Shown: one piece after another, positions 1-11,133 of the stretch
How the letters are laid out: each line of letters begins with the position of its first letter
Numbering within the stretch: the stretch's first letter is position 1
Origin: Baylisascaris procyonis
Lineage: Eukaryota; Nematoda; Chromadorea; Rhabditida; Ascarididae
Direction of reading: 5' to 3'
DNA length: 64,000 nt
NCBI GenBank assembly: GCA_037389465.1
Contig: JAZARR010000153.1
Coordinates: 4,449,001-4,513,000, forward strand
Position numbers and translations under genes: made by a program
The notes under the pieces: generated by a model
What the model was told of the DNA's origin: nothing
The model's input: only the letters and a program-made list of their open reading frames with translations
The model's database searches: none

Positions 1-1
1 T

Positions 2-133
2 CCGCAGAGCTTTTTCACTGTCCCGCCGAAGTACAACCTGAAAGTTATTAAGAAGCTTTCACCTCAAATTCATCGCTCTCGGCCCACCACAGCACTTTTA
101 GTGCTCTTTCGGGAGGAAATAGTCAAGTTGTAA
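2..133 (+). CDS. Last coding exon of an unidentified gene (5' part outside window)
   Basis: An open frame runs from the left edge to a TAA at 131-133. An acceptor-like CCGCAG ends at position 7, and after it the frame reads SFFTVPPKYNLK and ends in FREEIVKL. The composition is balanced, with several Lys, Pro and Arg, and does not look like translated AT-rich DNA. It reads as the C-terminal 41 residues of a protein whose earlier exons lie left of the window. I do not recognise the family. No AATAAA follows closely; an AATAAT lies near 193. The next gene is on the opposite strand and converges on it. The call rests only on the open frame, the plausible acceptor and the residue composition. Confidence 0.4.
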   Translation, partial: PQSFFTVPPKYNLKVIKKLSPQIHRSRPTTALLVLFREEIVKL

Positions 134-397
134 GCTATAATGTTCTTTGATGTCGTAATTGGGACATGTTTCAATAGCGACACCATCGCCGAATAATGTT
201 GACCTGAGAAATACCATTTTTACACCGATCAGTCAGTTCTTTGGACCTCTCTGTAGTTTTGTTTGTGTTAAGCAAGAACGCATAGTAAACGAAGTTGCCA
301 CATACAAAAGAATGGAGTTCGCAAGATCGCTGTTGAAATCAAGACATAGTCGAGGGAGTTGAGGAATTCATTGAAAATACTTGCCATTATTCATAGT
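134..397. other. Intergenic spacer between convergent genes
   Basis: The short plus-strand frames here are rich in Phe, Ser and Ile and look like translated AT-rich DNA. I see no gene, RNA or repeat. The stretch would hold the 3' untranslated regions of the two converging genes. Confidence 0.5.
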
Positions 398-415
398 TCA
401 CCCATCAGATTTCTG

Positions 416-421
416 TTTATT
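416..421 (-). terminator. AATAAA poly(A) signal of the membrane-protein gene
   Basis: On the minus strand AATAAA occurs about 120 bases after the proposed stop codon at 540-542. The spacing is normal for an animal 3' untranslated region and supports placing the last exon at 540-560. Confidence 0.4.
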
Positions 422-539
422 GCTGTATTTTAAAACTATACTGTTTGTGTTTTGTATTTGGACCACCGTTTTTGTCTCACAATTTTTCTGTTTCATTTCA
501 GTCCATTCATTTTCATTTCCACTGCATTCCAATTTCTTT

Positions 540-2342
540 TCAATTTCCAATTTCAGTCCGCTGCAGATAAACCAAAAAAAAAAAACTCCAAAATCTCCGC
601 ACTGCCCAGGAACCATCGCCAAAGTCTATGCACAGCTTTGATATGTGCCAACAGCGATGCGGAGAAAGAATTAGTTCTTTCTAATAACAGCTCCACAAAT
701 ACAGCACATTTCATAGTAATAAAACGGATCATTCATGAATCCCGTCGATTCCAATGATGCTAACCAAATTAAAGATTTCCCAAATTGTGAACGTATTATC
801 GCGTTCTCATGATTCGAGCATGATATTAAGTTTCGTGGATTGAACTTCATTCGCTTTTTATCGTTTATGATAGCAAGCGCAAATATCAACAAGAAGCAAG
901 AGCTTAACTAGCCTACAATCAGCTAGAAATAAAGCTGAGAAACTTACATATTCAAGAATGACGGAAAAAACGACGACCATAAAACCCACGGTGAATAACA
1001 ATGATCCAACAATAGCGAAAGTAATCTGTAAACAAGTGGATGCAAGAGGCGAGATGCGCATGCAGAACGTATCATGAACCTTTCGATTAGAAATTTTACT
1101 CTACAACGGTCAAGTGTGAGAAGAGAATGAACTTATTAAAACATTTGTGGAAAGAAAAGAAATTGCTTACATAGGTAACCACTGCCGTGCAATTTCACTA
1201 TGCAAACGTGAATGGACGTTTGATTTAACCGTAAATAATCGTATATGTTATTAGCTTCACCTGCATTTTCCTTACTTCTTCTTGAAGTCCTCTGTCATGT
1301 ACTGTTAACCTCAGATGCTAGAAAGGTGCTAGAATATTGGAAAATAAGATAAGAAGGCATGAAAAAAGTGCCATGGAAAACACTGTCGCACAATCAGGCC
1401 ACGATAAATGTTGGAAAACATAAAAATTGCCTGCAGATTGGATAACTCGAATGCCTCGAGGAAGTAATCTAACGGAACCACTCCTTCTGCCATAAGCAAT
1501 TACGAAATGAAATTGTTTGTTATGTCCCCCCTCGCAAAATTTTTCAATATCAACTTGGAACATGCAAAATTTGCGTTTCCGAGAGCCATATTCGCGTATT
1601 TGCGCATCAAATTGTAGATAAAAGTCTCGTCTCGCAATATATAATCCTTCAATTAAGTTTCTTCTACAGATCACTCTCTTGGGAGAAAATTGTGCATTTG
1701 GGCTTGTTCAGATATGCCTGCGGTGGTAGGTCCTATAGCTGGATTTCGCAAACCGATGCCGAAGGCGCGAAATCCGACGGTTATAATTGGCATCTCAGGA
1801 TTGTTTCCTGCAGAATATCCGATGTTGATCTGTTTCCATCGTATGAGGTTGCAGAGAATTGAGGGGATAGAATTGTATTTTTGATTGGATGAGTTGAGGC
1901 ACAGAGATAATTTGCAAGATAAGCAGAATGTCACGTACGTTTCTGGTATGTTTCTGCATTTGTTCCATTATGCTTATGCTCGATTTTCTGGGACTTCTTA
2001 CACCTTCAGCTGCTTAATCAAATTTTTGCAAAACTTTCTGCGTGTTCACAATTATCGAAGCGGTGCCTGTAAATTTCAGAGCATATAATCTGGGGAAACA
2101 TTCTGTACGTTGTGACATCGGCTGCAAGAATTGAATTACCAAACATATTTGGTGACTCACGCGGCTTTTGTTCTGTGAGCTTTGAAACTGTTTTTAACAA
2201 AGTTTGTATTCTGGGAAACCTCATCATATACCACACTTCCACTCAACTCATCCGACTCATACCGCTTCTGTTCTCTATCACCGAATGTCCTCTTCCATTC
2301 CGAACAATGCTTATCAAGGATGCAGAAGGCAGTATAAATGTT
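540..2342 (-). CDS. Unrecognised single-pass membrane protein, C-terminal exons
   Basis: Five exons chain on the minus strand with matching phases: 2342-2161, 1663-1504, 1317-1276, 1025-948 and 560-540 (stop TGA). Donors are GTGAGT, GTAATT, GTAAGG and GTAAGT; acceptors include CTGTAG, TTTACAG and TCTGCAG. The 2161-2342 exon starts after TGCAG with a poor pyrimidine tract and is the weakest part. The assembled tail holds a Cys-containing soluble part (KFCMFQVDIEKFC), a short linker (LTVHDRGLQEE), one hydrophobic span of about 22 residues (FAIVGSLLFTVGFMVVVFSV) and a six-residue tail. That suggests a type I-like or C-terminally anchored membrane protein. The family is not recognised, and 5' exons with the start codon were not found. 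A Gly/Pro-rich minus frame at 1671-1934 lies in the first intron and could be another exon, but I found no compatible donor. The exons at 948-1025 and 1276-1317 are the best supported. Confidence 0.42.
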
Positions 2343-4037
2343 CTGCACTCCTTGCACCACTGGATGATATGACAGAATGCCAAACTATCTCGAATAAATG
2401 AGTTTCTGGCCTCCTGAAATTCGTCAGATGAAGGCCATTCATATGGAGACAGCAGAGATTAACTGATATGTATACATAAATTTAGTGCAAAATGAATGTT
2501 ATGCACCAAAAATCAATAACCAATCGATGAAATCACTGAGAGACCCATTGGAATCAATTTCTGTCATGTTCACTTGTGCATGGTCATTACCGCAGAAGCT
2601 TTCACTATGAAACGAATTTTCATAAAGGAAGACGAAAATGTATCAAATAAGGCGAAGATATGCTCTGACAGAGTGTCGCATAACTCCCTTCACGCTCTTC
2701 CAGCAGCGTCACTACGTTCATGAACCTCAGGAAATTCTGCAATGGAGTCAACAAACGTTGCTCCCATATTTTAGTTATAAAATCATCATACTGGGTGTTT
2801 CCACGCTCGAATATCCCAGTTTGGTAGGAAGCTAAGAATTTGGAGTCGGCCTCGCGAAAGTTTAAATTCCTCCTCTTACCTTTCCCCATCCAACCTCATC
2901 CCCCCACCTTCCACTAGTCTGGTCTGTGAGACACCATATTCGGCATCCTCAAGCGTGGAAATCTCCAACTGTAAGGGGTGATCACGAGTTGAACCCTTCT
3001 ACTTGATGACTGCGACTCCGTCCTATTAACACCAAGCTCTTTTCGTCGAGGTGATTCAATTGTCAGACAAAGTAATGAATTCAGTTTTTGACTGACATCA
3101 TCGATCGGTGAATTATTTCGCAAATACGATCCATTCTGCATTCACATGGAAGATTGTCAGTGATATCAACTAAATCCTTGAGGGACATATTGTGCATGAA
3201 ATGTTTCTTTCTGAAAACAAATGTTCCTCTTCAAATTATTCAACTTCCCACTTCATCGACAATATCGAAATCCTCCATATTTCTTGTGACAAAATCAGAT
3301 GACAGTATTTCAAAAACTGCTGTCTCGATCCTATTTAGTAGGTTATCGTTGCTTCTTTTTTGAATTTGCACCGATATTGCATAGCGAAACACTCAACGAT
3401 TTCGATAGTCATACTGAAAAAAAAAGGTCTTAACGGCTGAGAGAATGCATCGTTGCTAATGCCGTTTCGATGAGTCTTGCAGAGGTGTAATACGTTACAT
3501 GAAAAAGTGTAAGAGAGGAAAAAACTCCACAAAACGATTGCTCATCGGCTCAAATTCTGTGTGTCTGTCTGGAAACAGGTCTGTACGGCCTATTCCAGAA
3601 GCTTCCTGACACGTTTATAATTCGACTACCATCCTCTGTCTCTCACACAATCTATTGTGTGTTTCCACCACGCTCTACTTTCATCCGTCACTCTGATTTA
3701 TTTAATTTCTTTATGCAAGTTACAATCCAGTGAAAACATTTATTACTTGATTGATCGAATATTTCAGACTTCCCTGCTTAAAATTTGTGTGCACAGGAAA
3801 ACAACATGAATTCACCGGTTTCCCATCCGGGCCTCTAAACATATCGGTGGGAACCGATCCTTGTTGGCTGTGATTGAAAATTCTGTAAAGCAAGGTGATT
3901 TGATGGAGCTTTCCTGCAAGAAACGTGTAAGTCTAGTACGTTCAACCAGCAGAAAAGCGCGAGTAGTTCATGCCGATTTCCTAGAACACTATAGATTTAA
4001 TTGATCAAATCCAGCAAGTGTGCTGTGATCAGCGAAT

Positions 4038-4074
4038 AGCTGGGAGATCATCTATCGGAGATGATCTCCCAGCT
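4038..4074. repeat. Perfect 16-bp inverted repeat (5-nt loop)
   Basis: Arms 4038-4053 and 4059-4074 are exact reverse complements around the loop ATCGG. The arm begins AGCTGGGAG. The stem is GC-balanced, unlike the AT-rich surroundings. No reading frame or known element explains it. Confidence 0.85.
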
Positions 4075-5504
4075 CATCGATCGCAGATTTTGCAACAGAA
4101 TGGAAGGATTTCGAGCGACCATGGATGTTATTACCAATCTTACAATCAGAGGTCATACTTTTAGACTTTTTCAACCACTTTAGCGGTTTTTGAACGAATG
4201 GATAATCTTGTGAGACATATAAGAAAACGCTGTGAGTTACGAATAGACTTGATCATAGGCTAACTCGAGCCCAGTGAAAGAATAATCGATAAAAGTTGTT
4301 ATGCTGTTAAAATTTAGTCTTTAAGTTTCCTAGATGATATTGAGAGCAAATGAAGCATCAGCAAATAGAACCTTGAGTGGGCTAGCTTAGGCTAGTACAA
4401 AATGGAACTTGCAATGAGTCACGTAAACAGTTTACAAAGAAGTGGGCGTTGAACTAAGCACCAGAGCAAATAGCCTGAGATGCTGGTAGCATATTGAGAG
4501 CCCATGATAAATGCTCGCAAATATTTACACGATTTTTGTGTTCTGCTGATGTTGTGAAACTGCTAGTCCCCTAAGAGAAGGCACTTAACTTCACTGGCAT
4601 TAAAAGGAAAGAGAATTCAATGCATTGAAAAAGAGTGCAGAATTTGTGGAAACCGACTGTTTTCAATCATATTTAAATCCCATATGTTTTTTCGAGCTCA
4701 TTTTAGAGCTCTTTGTGGCAAGCGCTGTTTTCTCGTTCAGTCTCGCATGTAGAGAGAAAGTCTTCCCGAGAAGTGCTGCTCTGTGAGTGCTCACAAAATA
4801 TAGTGAGCGAAATTCGTGGGCAGATGTTGTGTACAATTCAATCGTGATGTTTTTTGTTGGAATAAATAATTTACAATTTATTCATTGATATTGTTCTATA
4901 TAAAATTTATATTCCCTTCTACCATAAAATAATTGTAAACGCTGCTAGTGGCAGTATAATTTTTCTTCAGTAGCTTCAGACATAGTTTTAGGATCGAAAT
5001 TGAGATCAATAATGGTAACGTTCCTGTGGATTGATTATCAGTGCGCTTGCATCGATCGGCGCTATAATCGCTTTACAGAAGGGCTTGGCATTTATCAAGT
5101 GCACCTATGTTAGGCGCCCAACATCAGCGGAGTTCCACTTGCTCAGTTGCACCTTACTGCATTTGCACAACTCTTTTGTATTGTGCACAAACGAAGTCGT
5201 ACAAATCAAGTTGCTAGCGTCATTTTTCTGTATTTGTTTGTCATGTTAGAAAGTGAGGTTCAAGCTCTTTCTCCAAGCATTTCTAGATAAATTATGGACG
5301 CAGTGCAGCGTATGCCTTCCGGATGAGGGATAAACTTTCTAGGTTCATTTTTTTTCATGGGCTTCAAGCGTCATTGAGTCCGCTACTAGTCCAGGAACTA
5401 ATTTCCGCCCATAATTCTAACTGAACGCGGAAGCGATCTGCGGTTTTAGAATTGGATCCTAGGATTGGATCCTGCGAGGATAGTGAGCTAAGGCGTTCTT
5501 TCAC

Positions 5505-5547
5505 TGCTCCTTAGGTTGCCATCCAGAAGATGGCAACCTGGGGAGCA
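5505..5547. repeat. Interrupted hairpin, 11 + 6 bp arms
   Basis: An inner stem of 11 bp (5513-5523 with 5529-5539, loop CAGAA) is extended, after a two-base internal mismatch, by a six-base outer stem (TGCTCC with GGAGCA). The shape resembles a folded RNA or a decayed small inverted-repeat element. No flanking duplication is obvious. Confidence 0.8.
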
Positions 5548-6380
5548 TTAGCACCAGGATAGATGAGAAGCAAGAGATGAGTTTCGAGCGCAATCTTTTA
5601 ATTACGCAAGTTTGCGCCAGCTATTCTTTCGGAAGTCTTGTGAATGCAATCCTCGAAAAAATTCATCTAACCATTCTTCCGTGTGTATACTTTAACGGTA
5701 ATGAATCCATGTTGCCATGGTGGAAGCAGTGATGTGAGAGAAATTTGACAATTTCGTTTGAAATTATGTATCCCCAGTGTTGTTTACACATAGTAATAAC
5801 TTCATGGGATCTTTGTGTTATCTGAAGGTCTTAAATGGATAGGCATTACCTTCGCTATTTGTTAAAGGGCCTGGGATCAGCATACAGAATAGAAGAGGCT
5901 CACTTTGTTGCACTACCTATTGCTTGACCTCTAAGAAATTATTATTTTTAGTTTGAAATTATTTTTAGTTCATGAAGATATTCGCTGGATGTGGCGCTGC
6001 CTGCAAATCGAATTTCTGCTGACATTAACCTAACACTTGAGAAGTCTGGTGATGGCGATCAAACCTGTCCAGCCAACCACAGCAAGTTCTCAACCGTGGG
6101 GTTTATTCGTTTATCTCCCTCACCAAATTTCTCAACTTTAGCTTTGTGAATAGGGCCCGAATTTGGAAGGGAATGTGAGCTAGTTTTAACCAAGTACTTA
6201 TATAAAGGGGGATCGAGACTAACGTCTTTGGTTATTTTTAGGCGAATGACTCGTAACCCTTCTTGTTACTTTGTTTTGCAGGGCTTCGAATGCTTTCTTC
6301 TGGAGATTTTCAACTTCATAATGCTGATTCCGCATCCCAAGCTTCCCGCAAGTCCAGCTTCAATTTTAGCCTTAATCGCG

Positions 6381-6405
6381 TTAAGTGTGTGAAACACACA
6401 CTTAA
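6381..6405. repeat. Perfect 11-bp hairpin with AAA loop
   Basis: Arms 6381-6391 (TTAAGTGTGTG) and 6395-6405 are exact reverse complements around a three-base loop. No poly-T tract or gene end lies beside it, so I do not read it as a terminator. Confidence 0.8.
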
Positions 6406-8727
6406 AGGGTAAAAAGACCTTTTCCGAGCATTTTGTTTCATTCTAATCTCAAACTTTGATAGGCGCCTTATCTCCGACTTGCACTAAATTGGGCGGCGTT
6501 AAATCAAAGATCGCGTCTCCATACCTATTCGTAAGTGCTTTTTTTAAGTCTCTGCAATAAAATGCACATATCGGCAACATCTTTGTTGCTTTTTCAATCC
6601 AAACGGAAATCATCAACTTAATCTATGTAAGTCAAGCTTCTCGTCCACCTAAACTATTTGAAATTCGCATATATTGAAAAGCTCAGTTTGTTTTTAACGC
6701 AATTGCTTACTAATAATGACTGTTACGATTTTCTTTTCTGCTATGTTTGCGGTCTATTCTTATCGTATTTTCCTATACCATATTTTAACTTAGGTTGCAC
6801 ATATTTATCTGGGGAGTGATCAAATAGTAGAAATTTTTGGGAGAACAACTCACAGAGACCAATCATTTCCCTCCCCTTCCTTTATCTCTTCCCAGTGCTC
6901 CACAAGATGGTAAATTTTCCTGTAAGGCGCTCTGAAATGATTATCTAAATTCTTCGCATGTAGTTATAGCAACTCTGCACTGGAAAAAGCTACATATGAG
7001 GTTTTCAGTTGTCTTACTTTTTTGATGGAATAGAAATGATACTTGCGAGGCATTCGCTGAGTGATTGAAATGTGTCGAAGGTGAAGAAACTTTTCAGTTC
7101 GCAATAGTTGCTGCTGATTCGCACGTTTCTACTCTAAGTGACTGCACGTTTTCCACGCCGATTTCTCTCTTTTAGAGCTTCAAATTCAACGAAGAAAATA
7201 TTTTATGGGAAGTTTTTTTGTTAAACCTAGTAGTGGTTGCATGTTAAATTGCAATTTTTTTGTGTGTCAACTTTTGGGTTATTTCAGCCTTTATTTTGAC
7301 AAAGGTCTAAATGCGCCGTTGACAGATGATATACTTCGACGTGATATGATTCGATGTACCTCATAATGAGTGAAATTTAAGCAGCAAGTTTTGTACCTTT
7401 AGAGGGTATCTTTCTTCCGCATGTGGCTTTTTGTGTGAGCTTGAAATACAAACTTCAGGAACGAAGCTGCTAGGAGAATATTCGGTTTTCTTAGGTCTTA
7501 CTATATAGCAATGATGGCTATTGCGTGCAAAATTGAAACTTTTATGAGGCATATGAAGGAATTTTCTGTAGAAGGATAATTATCTATGAGGCGAACGACT
7601 CATTTGCGACATTCGGTGCATTCGGTCGGCCACTGTTGGTCCATGTTTAGCATGTTTCGCACTTGTCTGCGGAGAGTGCTTTCATTAGTCGTCATAATAT
7701 TTGTAGCGGATGGAGTATATAAAAAAATTGAAAAGCATCTACTGGCCTGTTTTCCTAGAAATTGTTAAACATTGCTCGGGAAATGATAATCTAACGTTAT
7801 AGCACAAATATTTTCATTAGGAAGTTGTTATTTTCTCTCGAGAACGCGCTGAAATTGTTTCTATTAGCGTGAAAAATTGATTGATATGAGCACACCAAGA
7901 ACCAGTTCCTCGGGCAAAGATTGCCGCATTCATTGCGTTTTTTATTCATAATATTTGAATGATATTTAGAATAAGTGACAGGTGGATACGTTCAAAACTA
8001 AGCGGATAAAATCACTTCGCATCACAAACAAACAGTTTTTAGAAGTAAATAAATTTCCCTAAATGACGATGTCTTGAACGATAAAAAATTTTTAATTCCA
8101 AAACGCTAATTGAGTGTAATCGATTGAGATGTTGTTTAAAATGTATTTTTTCAGGTACTGCATAAAAAATGTTTCCTTCAGAGCGGATATGGTCTGAATT
8201 TAACCAGAAATTGGCGGAACTGTAAAATGTTTTCACTGTTTTCTTAATGAGAAGAGTGGGCTACCCTTCTTGCTTGAAAGTAAGGGACTATGAATGAAGC
8301 ATCGCTTCTGCAGCATCGTAGAGGATTATTGTGTCTTTAGATATGAGCATATGAGGTGACGATAGGCCTTAATTTCATCGTCAAAGACGCATCTATTTAG
8401 ATTAGGAGAGATAGCATGTTTCATATGCGGCACATTTTCGGGAATAGTTTACATATGCTGTCATAAACAAGTTCTTCGCATTCGCTGTCTCAAATAAGCG
8501 CCTTAAAGACAAGACAAAGCGCTTGAAAGATCTCCCGAAACAAATGAGTCCGGGCAATATGTACCTCAGTGTGTAGAAGGGAGAGGACGGAAGCACACAT
8601 CCAGCTTGTGCAAATTTACACCGTACTGCATAATACACTGCTCTGAAGGTTTCATTACAAATATGAAAAAAAAATGTTTACTTGTCATATGTTATCATGA
8701 AAATGTGAAATCTACCTTCACAAACCC

Positions 8728-8735
8728 GAAACTTC
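8728..8735. promoter_or_regulatory. Possible heat shock element core
   Basis: GAAACTTC matches the two-unit nGAAnnTTCn core of a heat shock factor site and lies about 370 bases upstream of the heat shock protein start codon. A third unit in correct spacing is absent. One eight-base match can occur by chance, so this is weak. Confidence 0.2.
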
Positions 8736-9103
8736 GAAAGTCGCTTGAATGCTAATTACTAAGAGATCCGTAGCATCTTGAAAATGCCTCAATCTAAGAT
8801 TTTGGTTTACAGCTCGTTATGACAAATAGCTTGACTTTCCTTGTCTCAGTGCACTCTAATGCCAAGGTTGTCGAAGTAACTTTTTCGCCCTCGTCGCCGG
8901 TAGCAGCTCGAGTTGTGAGCACAGGAAGGTGACAACCGGTTGTTATGTACGTGATAGTGTTACTTCAATCTTGTAAAATGCTGACCGCCTTCGACATTGC
9001 GGATGCATCATTTGTTCACGGGTGTTTTTATTGTTCCGCGCAGCGTCAGCAGATATTTTATGCCTTCGACGTTTCAGAAACACTGAGCGTCGGTTGACGA
9101 GCG

Positions 9104-11065
9104 ATGGCACGCCGTTTTCCACCTTTCTCACCAATTGGACTTCCGAGTCGCTTCTTCGACGACTTCAGAGATTTGGATTTGGATCGCCACTTCATGCGCC
9201 CATATTGGACTGAACAAACGCTACAGAATTCGCAGAAATTCGGTGAAGGATCCGGAGATGTGAGTCATTACCTATCATCAATAACTCGAGTTGTTTTCAC
9301 AAATGCTGCCTTTGCAATGACTTTGAGATATGGGTGGTACTTTATGCTAGACATCATAAGACATCACGGGGTTCAATGACGACATCGTCATATCGATCTT
9401 AGAATGATAGTTGATGTAAGCGACACTTTCTTTCAGCAGGAAACCTATACTCATGAAACATCAAATGACTCTGTGTTCACTACCTTAGATTCTTTAATTG
9501 AAGCTCTTATACCTATGAAAATTGATTCGAAACATACTCGTAAAAACTGTTTGGTAGGGTCGCTAAAGTTAACAACGCGAAGTACATGCTACTATGATGA
9601 TAACTGTCTTCACAGTAATCACAAATGGTCTCTCAGTACTTTGTGATATGAGCAGCCATTCAATTCCCTTATTCATTTGAGAATTGCACGTTCTATGAGA
9701 TTAGCGTTTACTTTACTTACCTCAATTGCAAAGAGCAATGGTGTATAAAGTTTTTGTGATCATCTTTTCGCTAATGGAGGATAATAAAGAAATAGACATT
9801 TCCAGATAATTGACAACGATGAGAGTTTCTCAATAACACTTGATGTGTCACACTTTGCACCCGATGAGCTCAAGGTGAACATTGATGACGGTGTGCTTGT
9901 CATCGAAGGGAAGCATGAAATCAAAAGTGACAGATATGGCCAGGTATATATTGCCATTCATAATGTTGGCATTCTATTTTCTATCGTTCTATTACCCAAC
10001 ATTTGCATAATATTGATTAAAATGTTCCTTCGATATGTTTCCTCTCACGGGAAAAATACTTCACTCAAAAGTGCAAAGGTGTCCACTTTGGTCCGCTGGG
10101 ACGAACCTAAATCGGCTGTGCTGCGCAGTGTGTATAAAATAGCCAAAATAATACAGATACCTTTTCAACAACTTATCTAACATAAATTTAATGCAGTCGA
10201 AATACAAATCCCAAGGTCATTTCTCAGAAATTTGAATTATGTACGAAGATTAGAGTTCATGATCGATTCTCGCAGCAAGGTCAGAGAGCTTGAATTGTGG
10301 TTAGGCGACAGATGATAAGTCGTTGCCGCACTCCATTTCATTTTCTCATGAACAAAAGCGAAAGAGTCCGCACTAAAAAAAGGAGATATCACCACTTCAT
10401 CGATTTTACTTATATCACCCCAAATATTGAAAAATAGCTCATATCACAGTTTCTATGCCAAAATAAGATCAGTAATAGATCTTCGAAGCAGATAATTTGA
10501 TTCAAATGGAGGTTTTTTCAAAGCTCTTCAATCGGTTAATCACGCTTGGTTTTTCAAGACGAAGGAATGCCACTGAATGCAAAAGCAATGAGAACTCTGT
10601 CGACTAATACTGCACTAGTAGAGATGCACGTTGAATTCCAAAAACGAGACTATAAAAAAGTATTTGCATGAACTCAGATTACTGGATGAACATTCGCATT
10701 ACTCATTTATAATTTATATTATCCAAAACCACTTCAGAATTAAAAGTAAAATTGTGGCACTCCGCTGAAGCAAGCAACTACTGTCCAAATGAATGCCCTC
10801 CTGTCACCCCAAAAAATATTCGAAAAGAGCGCCTGAATTCGTTATTCTTTCTGAGGGACCCAGTTTGTATGGTCACTGCAAGAGAATCGTTGCGCAATTT
10901 TAGATTGAGAGACACTTTGTGCGGCGGCTTCAATTGCCGAAGAATACAAAGCCAGAGACTGTGACGAGTGAGTTGACCAAGGATGGAATGCTCACTGTTC
11001 AAACACCGAAAAATGTGAAGGAACCACCAAGAAGCCGAAATATTCCAATATTCCGAAAAGACTGA
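9104..11065 (+). CDS. Small heat shock protein (HSP20 / alpha-crystallin family)
   Basis: Three exons, 9104-9259, 9806-9943 and 10904-11065, join in phase 0 into 151 residues, a normal length for nematode small heat shock proteins. Donors are GTGAGT and GTATAT; acceptors are TTTCCAG and ATTTTAG. Residues 1-52 are the variable N-terminal arm, Phe/Arg/Asp-rich (SRFFDDFRDLDLDRHF). The alpha-crystallin domain starts near residue 55 and carries the hallmarks FAPDELKVN and LVIEGKHE, then the HFVRRLQLP strand, the LTKDGMLTVQTPK segment and a C-terminal RNIPIF, which holds the I-x-I motif that docks neighbouring subunits. Known members are ATP-independent holdases that bind unfolding proteins in the cytosol and form oligomers. 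It resembles the nematode SIP-1/HSP-16/HSP-12 group, but I cannot assign an ortholog. The ATG at 9104 opens the frame and has an in-frame Met further on. Apart from one weak GAAACTTC upstream I see no clear heat shock elements, so constitutive or developmental expression is possible. Confidence 0.93.
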
Positions 11066-11127
11066 TTCACTTCATCGATTTCAGCTGTATCGCTTCTTCT
11101 GTAAATTTTTTTTTTTTTTTTGAAAGT

Positions 11128-11133
11128 AATAAA
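11128..11133 (+). terminator. AATAAA poly(A) signal of the small heat shock gene
   Basis: AATAAA lies 62 bases after the stop codon, just past a 16-base T run. Spacing and strand fit the 3' end of the upstream gene. Confidence 0.75.

Larger units (their letters stand above)
2343..9103. other. Long stretch without a convincing gene
   Basis: No chain of exons with consistent phase could be built on either strand. The region is AT-rich with scattered chance frames of 60-90 codons. Its clear structures are three hairpins at 4038-4074, 5505-5547 and 6381-6405, listed separately. The last few hundred bases should contain the promoter of the small heat shock protein gene. Confidence 0.5.

Noticed and set aside
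1671..1934. Gly/Pro-rich minus frame (ITVGFRAFGIGLRNPAIGP)
   Set aside because: It looks somewhat protein-like but has no compatible donor or acceptor, and the plus strand is equally open.
2797..2975. Inverted similarity around TTTCCACGCT
   Set aside because: Only about a dozen bases match well; beyond that the identity is too low to call a repeat by eye.
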